Source of the DNA: Clostridiales bacterium
GTDB taxonomy: Bacteria; Bacillota_A; Clostridia; Peptostreptococcales; Anaerovoracaceae
DNA: 11,682 bases
NCBI GenBank assembly: GCA_012510935.1
Contig: JAAZHB010000119.1
Location: 1-11,682 of the forward strand
Reading direction: 5' to 3'
The translations under genes were made by a program, and so were the position numbers. Shown here one piece after another: positions 7,643-11,682 of the stretch. Within the stretch, counting starts at the first letter, position 1, and each line of letters begins with the position of its first letter. The notes beneath the pieces were generated by a model, which searched no databases, was not told the DNA's origin, and saw only the letters and a program-made list of their open reading frames with translations.

Positions 7643-9166
7643 TTACTCTTTAGTCCTGTATGCCGATAAGTCCTCTCCGTTCATCACAGCTTCGATATAT
7701 GATCTTGCCGCTTCAATACTATCTTCATCTTGCTCCATTACATAGGCTGCTTCACCACCTGTGCTATATGTAGCCATGGTGGAATCAAAGCCTGTCAAAC
7801 TCTGCTTATCTATATTCCAATCAATATTCTTCGCAACTTGAAGTCTAACTAGCTTTCTTACTTCGCGAGATGAGAAATTCATCTCCATATAATCACTCAT
7901 TGAATTAAGAAGCTTGGTATATTTAAGAACCAGTGTCCTGCCGCTTAACGTCTTCTTAAGCATCGCTTCTAGGACCTGTTGTTGGTTCTTAATCCTTTGA
8001 TTATCCCCCTCTGCAAAAGCCTTGCGCTCTCTAGCAAAGGCAAGCGCCTGTTCACCATTCATGTGGTTCCAGCCTTTTTGGACTGTCCACGTATCATATT
8101 TTACTGGATTGAACTCATAGTCTGAATATACATCAATTCCTCCAATTGCATCTACGACCTTTTCTACAGATGTAAAGTTAACCTTTACATAGTAGTTTAC
8201 TTTTATATCCAAAAGATCCTCGACAGCAAGTATTGTGTCTTCTGTTCCATAAAATCCAGTATGTGTGATTTTATCTGTAGCATAATCATAATTAGCCAAG
8301 CGTATCTCGTAATCTCTTGGAATTGATGTCAATAGAATTTCACCAGTTTGCGGATTAACCGTCGCAAGCATATTTACATCAGAGCGGCCTTCTTCTTTAA
8401 TAGTTCCCTCGACATCCATTCCTGTGAATAGGATTGTGAACGGATCCTTTGCAACATTGTCGACCCTGTTCTCGTTCTTAACATTACTACTAACACCGTT
8501 TAGGAAGAACATAGTTCCGCCAGCATAAACTATACCTACACCGTATACTCCAATTAGCAAGACACTCAGAATGGAAGCTGTAATTCTCGCCCACTTCTTA
8601 ACATTTGGATATGTAAGCTGAATAATGATTATTGCGCTGATTATGCACAAAATAACAGTCAACGCTATAAAATAGTGAATAGGAAGCACATGCAGAATTC
8701 CGATTACTAGTTCAAAGAATGCAAGGCAAGCTAAATATACTAATGAATACAGCTTGCTAAATGCACTTCCGTTCTTATGTCCTGCCGAAGGAAACTTCCG
8801 TCTCTTATTCTTAGGGCCCTTACGCTTCTTTCCAGAGTTATAGTCGAGTTCTCTTTCTATCTCACGATCGTAAGCCTTGTCAAGCTTCTTCTGGCGCTTC
8901 TTTTCCTTCGCTTTCTCTTTGCGAAGTTGTTTGCGCAATTTCGAGTCAACTTCATCGCTACTTGTTCTAGTGCCATTGTTGTTGTCTCTCGCACTTAAAT
9001 AAGCTTGCTTCTCGTAAGCTTCCTCTCTGCTTGGCTTTGCCGGATTTACAGCAACTCGTCCTATTTGATTTGCGCTCTCACTATTGATTTCTTTGCTGTT
9101 ACTATTATAGTCAAAATCTGGAACGCCCAGTATTTCATCCAAGTTATCAGTCTTACGAAAACTCAT
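7643..9166 (-). CDS. LytR-CpsA-Psr (LCP) family wall-polymer ligase
   Basis: Predicted membrane enzyme that transfers lipid-linked glycopolymers (teichoic acid- or capsule-like) onto peptidoglycan. The 507 residues have an N-terminal cytoplasmic part of about 135 residues, polar at first and very Lys/Arg-rich at about 76-125. Three hydrophobic helices follow (about 139-160, 164-185, 196-220), and then the extracellular LCP domain (about 242-410). Conserved pyrophosphate-binding residues are visible: Arg261 and Asp263 (GRSDVN), Arg284 and Asp285 (SIPRDYE), Arg379 and Arg381 (AFARERK), and Asp388, Asn389 and Arg391 (GDNQR). Many LCP proteins have one helix; three recall the CpsA-like layout. 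AGGAG about 6 bases upstream supports the start. The polymer it attaches is unknown; no polymer synthesis genes are in view. It has its own promoter and terminator, so it is probably monocistronic or partly read through from hpf. Confidence 0.93.
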   Translation of the reverse strand: MSFRKTDNLDEILGVPDFDYNSNSKEINSESANQIGRVAVNPAKPSREEAYEKQAYLSARDNNNGTRTSSDEVDSKLRKQLRKEKAKEKKRQKKLDKAYDREIERELDYNSGKKRKGPKNKRRKFPSAGHKNGSAFSKLYSLVYLACLAFFELVIGILHVLPIHYFIALTVILCIISAIIIIQLTYPNVKKWARITASILSVLLIGVYGVGIVYAGGTMFFLNGVSSNVKNENRVDNVAKDPFTILFTGMDVEGTIKEEGRSDVNMLATVNPQTGEILLTSIPRDYEIRLANYDYATDKITHTGFYGTEDTILAVEDLLDIKVNYYVKVNFTSVEKVVDAIGGIDVYSDYEFNPVKYDTWTVQKGWNHMNGEQALAFARERKAFAEGDNQRIKNQQQVLEAMLKKTLSGRTLVLKYTKLLNSMSDYMEMNFSSREVRKLVRLQVAKNIDWNIDKQSLTGFDSTMATYSTGGEAAYVMEQDEDSIEAARSYIEAVMNGEDLSAYRTKE

Positions 9167-9222
9167 ATATTCTCCTAACGGGTTATGTCACAACAACTTA
9201 TTTGAGTCAAAAAACTCTTCTA

Positions 9223-9251
9223 ATTATATTACAATCACCCGCTTTGTTCAA
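9223..9251 (-). promoter_or_regulatory. Sigma-A-type promoter of the LCP gene
   Basis: On the - strand, TTGAAC (9251-9246) and TATAAT (9228-9223) are separated by 17 bases, 4/6 and 6/6 consensus matches. It sits in the 89-base gap between hpf and the LCP gene, immediately past the hpf stop codon. The expected leader is about 50 bases. No convincing terminator for hpf is seen in this gap, so hpf transcripts may also run into the LCP gene. Confidence 0.7.
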
Positions 9252-9255
9252 ATAA

Positions 9256-9786
9256 TTACATTATTGTCTCAATTAGCCCGTATGCATCGCCCTTTCTCTT
9301 ATAGACAACATTTACTGAATCAGTATCCATGTCTAGGTATACAAAGAATGTATGTCCAAGCATCTCCATCTGCAAAATTGCCTCTTCAGCAATCATAGGT
9401 CTTAGTTCAAACTTCTTATGCTTTACAACAAGCGCCTCTTCTAGTTCATCTTCGTCTGGTTCTGGTACAAACTCCATCTTAAGTGCTTTATTGTCCTTGT
9501 ATCTAGCTTCAAGCTTACCCTTTAGCTTGCTCATCTGGTTAGCTAGCTTGTCCATTACAACATCCATAGCGTCATAAACATTTTCATCAGTAGCCTCAGC
9601 TCTAAACAAAGCTGGCTTAGCGTTAATTGTCACCTCAAATTTAGTCTGATCCTTAAACTTAGAAACTACGACATTGGCAGTAACATCATCTTGGAAGAAC
9701 TTCTCAAGTTTAGTGAACTTCTTATTAATATTCTCTTCTAGTCTATCGCTTACTTTGTAATTTTTTGCTGTTATCTGTACCTTCAT
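9256..9786 (-). CDS. hpf: Long-form ribosome hibernation promoting factor
   Basis: Binds the decoding region of the 30S subunit in slow or stressed cells and joins ribosomes into inactive 100S dimers. Also called RaiA or YvyD. It has 176 residues. The N-terminal domain (about 1-98) starts MKVQITAKNYKVSD and has the family pattern of basic helix residues (Lys22-Lys29) and the FRAEATDENVYDAMD segment at 61-75. An acidic linker (about 107-118) precedes the C-terminal dimerisation domain (119-175), which reads KFELRPM, EEAILQMEMLGHTFFVY, then VNVVYKRKGDAYGLIE. The presence of this domain marks the long form. AAGGAGGG lies 7 bases before the ATG. It is divergent from comF; in many Clostridia the two genes lie in the same direction with a structured RNA between or near them. 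Confidence 0.97.
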   Translation of the reverse strand: MKVQITAKNYKVSDRLEENINKKFTKLEKFFQDDVTANVVVSKFKDQTKFEVTINAKPALFRAEATDENVYDAMDVVMDKLANQMSKLKGKLEARYKDNKALKMEFVPEPDEDELEEALVVKHKKFELRPMIAEEAILQMEMLGHTFFVYLDMDTDSVNVVYKRKGDAYGLIETIM

Positions 9787-9862
9787 GTCAATACCCTCCT
9801 TAGATATGATTTATTAGTATTATTTTACCATATCCATACAATATTTTGTGGAGAGTTAGTGT

Positions 9863-9891
9863 AAAATACTTTCCTAATTGAAATTTGTCAA
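9863..9891 (-). promoter_or_regulatory. Candidate hpf promoter
   Basis: On the - strand, a perfect -35 box TTGACA (9891-9886) is followed after 17 bases by TATTTT (9868-9863), a 4/6 match to -10. The transcript would start near 9856 with a leader of about 70 AT-rich bases. In the leader, GATATG and CATATC, 20 bases apart, could form a weak hairpin ending just before the ribosome binding site. A second weaker combination (TTTACA with TATTGT, 16 bases) overlaps. In B. subtilis the homologue uses stress sigma factors; I see no clear site of that kind. Confidence 0.55.
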
Positions 9892-9985
9892 AGTTTTATT
9901 TTTTTAATTTAGACTGTACTTCGAGCAGCATGCCTATATTATTGATGCAGAACTGCAGTTACAAAAAGTCACGATTATCTATGTA

Positions 9986-10014
9986 CTGAAAGACAATTTC
10001 TTTCTTTGTATAAT
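9986..10014 (+). promoter_or_regulatory. Candidate comF promoter
   Basis: CTGAAA (9986-9991, 4/6) and TATAAT (10009-10014, 6/6) are 17 bases apart. This predicts a start near 10021 and a leader of about 30 bases, with GGGAGG at 10040-10045 serving comF. The rest of the 265-base space between hpf and comF is AT-rich with no gene. It includes a 10-base palindrome AACTGCAGTT at 9951-9960 of unknown meaning. Confidence 0.55.
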
Positions 10015-10051
10015 CCAATCAATAGTTCTAATATCCTATGGGAGGTGTGAA

Positions 10052-10789
10052 ATGATATCACTATTGAACCTGCTCTATCCAAGTGCGCTTTATTGTATTT
10101 GTTGTGGCAAGATAATTGATTCCACAAGAACCTATAGATTATGTAATGACTGCTTTAAAAATATCAAATGGGTTAATGTCAGAACATGTGTAAAGTGTGG
10201 TAAACCGCTCTCTGCAGAGAACCATTCCGAACTCTGTTATAATTGCAAGGAGCATTCTCACGTTTTTCGCAAGGGCTATACATGTGCAGAATATGGCACT
10301 CATGAGAGAGCTATTTTATATGCTCTTAAATATAAAGGACGAACAGACATTGCAACTACTATAGGAGAGATTCTGTTTGATAGACTTCTGCAGGAGTTCT
10401 CTTCGCTTAAGGACACATACGATTATATTATTCCTGTTCCTTTGTATTACCATAAGAAGCTTATTAGAGGTTTTAATCAATCTGAGTTAATTACTCGCAG
10501 ACTCGCTTCTCTTGCGGCAATAAATTATGAAGGTGAAATACTCGAACGCCAATTTGAAACGAAGGCTATGAAAGGTCTTATTCCTGAAGAAAGAAGAGCG
10601 ATTATTACAGGTGCGTTCAAGGTGAAGTCCTCTGCAGTAGAACAAATTAAAGGATCAACTATTCTAGTTGTTGACGATATATATACCACGGGTGCAACAA
10701 CAGATGAAATTTCTTCCATCTTATACAAAGCAGAGGCTGCAAATGTTGATATTTCTTCTTTCGCAGCTGGTGCTGATATGGTAAAATGA
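10052..10789 (+). CDS. comF: ComF family phosphoribosyltransferase-like protein
   Basis: Cytoplasmic ComF/GntX-type protein; in naturally transformable bacteria it acts in DNA uptake with the ComFA helicase, and elsewhere its role is unclear. The 245 residues begin with a cysteine-rich region holding four CxxC pairs: Cys15/18, 31/34, 46/49 and 62/65, likely binding zinc. The phosphoribosyltransferase domain (about 80-243) has RGFNQSE (139-145) and the PRPP-loop signature VVDDIYTTGAT (206-216). Its length is typical. GGGAGG 6 bases before the ATG supports the start. No comFA helicase gene is in view upstream. The gene is followed after a few bases by a structured RNA, a neighbourhood known for raiA-motif RNAs. 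comF and hpf are divergent here. Confidence 0.93.
   Translation: MISLLNLLYPSALYCICCGKIIDSTRTYRLCNDCFKNIKWVNVRTCVKCGKPLSAENHSELCYNCKEHSHVFRKGYTCAEYGTHERAILYALKYKGRTDIATTIGEILFDRLLQEFSSLKDTYDYIIPVPLYYHKKLIRGFNQSELITRRLASLAAINYEGEILERQFETKAMKGLIPEERRAIITGAFKVKSSAVEQIKGSTILVVDDIYTTGATTDEISSILYKAEAANVDISSFAAGADMVK
10760..10787 (+). promoter_or_regulatory. Candidate extended -10 promoter for the structured RNA
   Basis: TGGTAAAAT at 10779-10787 is an extended -10 element (TGn plus 5/6 of TATAAT). TTCGCA at 10760-10765, 4/6 of the -35 consensus, lies 16 bases upstream. Both sit inside the last codons of comF. The predicted start at about 10794 coincides with the 5' edge of the outer stem of the RNA, which is the main reason to take it seriously. 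Confidence 0.45.
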
Positions 10790-10792
10790 ATT

Positions 10793-10964
10793 GTCTTGGC
10801 GAGTCATGTTCGTGGTTGAAAGTCCAAGCCAGCTACGGGCAAAGGGATCCACGTAAGCCATCTGATGAACAGTTGGTGATCATGGCGTAGTTTAGAAGTA
10901 AGTCCTCCGGAAACCGGATAAAGGCAAGTGTGGGGTCAAAGACCAGGTCGAGTGACTCGCTGAC
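10793..10964 (+). ncRNA. Structured RNA, probable raiA-motif RNA
   Basis: Non-coding, folded segment of about 172 bases after comF. The outer stem pairs GGCGAGTCA (10798-10806) with TGACTCGCT (10953-10961), nine pairs with one G-U, and GTC (10793-10795) can add GAC (10962-10964). Inside are CGTGG (10811-10815) with CCACG (10849-10853), GCCAT (10857-10861) with ATGGC (10882-10886), TCCGG (10906-10910) with CCGGA (10914-10918) around AAA, and GGTC (10934-10937) with GACC (10941-10944) around AAA. No good ORF covers it. The raiA motif is a conserved RNA of Bacillota and Actinomycetota found beside raiA/hpf and comF genes; size and location fit. The class name is inferred from context, since I could not compare with the family model. 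Base-pairing evidence for a structured RNA is strong. Only about 23 bases separate it from the next gene, so it could also be that gene's leader. Confidence 0.72.
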
Positions 10965-10987
10965 ATATTATTTTAAATGGAGTAGAA

Positions 10988-11682
10988 ATGGATAATCAAA
11001 ACGATATTTATAATGGCGATCTTCTGCAATTGAAGAAAAACGTCTCAAAGTGGACAGGGCAGCACCCTAAACATATATTCTATATGGTTTTAAGAGTGCT
11101 TCTAGTTGTAGGTGGCTTTGGTGGTATGTATTATGCGTACACAATTAACCCTGAGATTGCATCTAAGCAAGGTATTACATATTTCACGGGAACAGTGCTC
11201 GCAATTCTTGTCATTATGATTGGAGCCGGCAAAGATATTAATAATCGCGTTCAACCGCCTTTTTCAAAGCTATATAATGCTAGATTCGAGGCAACAGACA
11301 AGGGCATTCTATGTATCTATCAACAAGGTATGTCTGAGTTCACATATTCTATCAAAGACAATGACATCAGGGAATGGATTATTGATGATAAAGCGAATTG
11401 CTTCCGCATTGAAGGATGGGCTACAATAACTGAAAAAAGCAAGAAAGGCATTAAGAGAATTGAAAATGTCGAAGTGTTCTATATGCTCTTCCCGTTTGAT
11501 AGCTATGACATTGAAGATTTGGTCGCACCATATGAAGAAGCTGGTCTTGTAAAGTCAAAGAGCGGAACACTAAGAAGGAAGTGCGATAATGAAGGCCTTA
11601 AGGTCCCATATATCATTGGCGACAAGAAGCAACCTATCCGCCCTAAGAAGGCGGGTTCTTCTAAGAAGAAAAAGAAAAAATA
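10988..11682 (+). CDS. Two-helix membrane protein of unknown function, runs to window edge
   Basis: An open frame of 231 codons starts at ATG 10988 and runs to base 11680; the last two bases are TA, so a stop codon may lie exactly across the window edge. I do not recognise the family. GGAG at 10979-10982, 5 bases upstream, supports the start. A polar N-terminus (1-28) is followed by two hydrophobic helices (about 30-52 and 63-81) separated by a short turn, then a cytoplasmic-looking mixed domain (about 90-210) with aromatic-rich strands such as FRIEGWATI (139-147) and VEVFYMLFPF (161-170). It ends in a Lys-rich tail (213-231). The charge distribution suggests that both ends are cytoplasmic. 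Translation and base composition resemble the neighbouring genes, so it is likely real. Its position directly behind the structured RNA suggests shared transcription. Confidence 0.82.
   Translation, partial: MDNQNDIYNGDLLQLKKNVSKWTGQHPKHIFYMVLRVLLVVGGFGGMYYAYTINPEIASKQGITYFTGTVLAILVIMIGAGKDINNRVQPPFSKLYNARFEATDKGILCIYQQGMSEFTYSIKDNDIREWIIDDKANCFRIEGWATITEKSKKGIKRIENVEVFYMLFPFDSYDIEDLVAPYEEAGLVKSKSGTLRRKCDNEGLKVPYIIGDKKQPIRPKKAGSSKKKKKK

Noticed and set aside
9205..9220. GAGT/ACTC inverted repeat with a T run in the hpf-LCP gap
   Set aside because: The stem has only four pairs and the T run is in the loop rather than after the stem, so it is not a terminator.
10815..10850. Resemblance of GTTGAAAGTCC to the GAGGAAAGTCC block of RNase P RNA
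   Set aside because: The folded segment is only about 170 bases and lacks the other conserved RNase P blocks, so RNase P RNA is excluded. A 6S RNA is also unlikely because there is no single long hairpin with a central bubble.

Overview
The window reads as chromosomal DNA of a low-GC, anaerobic-type Bacillota (class Clostridia, probably Eubacteriales). The evidence is the gene order cdaA-cdaR-glmM-glmS, strong AGGAGG-type ribosome binding sites, a clostridial-style KLSKRKD motif in GltX, a long-form HPF, and sigma-A-like promoters. I cannot name a genus. No mobile element, CRISPR array, tRNA or rRNA is visible. This is mostly conserved housekeeping sequence.

Layout. Bases 1-2348 (+) hold the 3' part of gltX and, overlapping it by one base, a sugar-phosphate nucleotidyltransferase. 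They meet the next block tail to tail at a bidirectional terminator near 2371-2400. Bases 2481-7518 (-) hold the cell-wall precursor and c-di-AMP operon, transcribed cdaA, cdaR, glmM, glmS with overlaps or 12-base gaps. Bases 7643-9166 (-) hold an LCP-family (LytR-CpsA-Psr) wall-polymer ligase with a long, basic N-terminal tail. The 124 bases between it and cdaA carry two hairpins and a candidate cdaA promoter. Bases 9256-9786 (-) hold hpf (raiA), the ribosome hibernation factor. A 265-base divergent promoter region follows, then comF at 10052-10789 (+).

The most interesting part is 10790-10985. Directly after comF lies a roughly 170-base segment whose two ends are complementary and which contains several internal hairpins. 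It has its own candidate extended -10 promoter inside the end of comF. I interpret it as a structured RNA, most likely of the raiA-motif class, which is known from Bacillota near comF and raiA/hpf genes. Immediately downstream, with only about 23 bases between, starts a 231-codon two-helix membrane protein of unknown function (10988 to the window edge).

How the parts fit: GlmS and GlmM make glucosamine-6-P and glucosamine-1-P for peptidoglycan. CdaA makes c-di-AMP under control of CdaR, and in other Bacillota GlmM binds and inhibits CdaA. The LCP protein attaches polymers to the wall. No glmS ribozyme can fit in front of glmS, so control of this operon must lie elsewhere, possibly in the cdaA leader.
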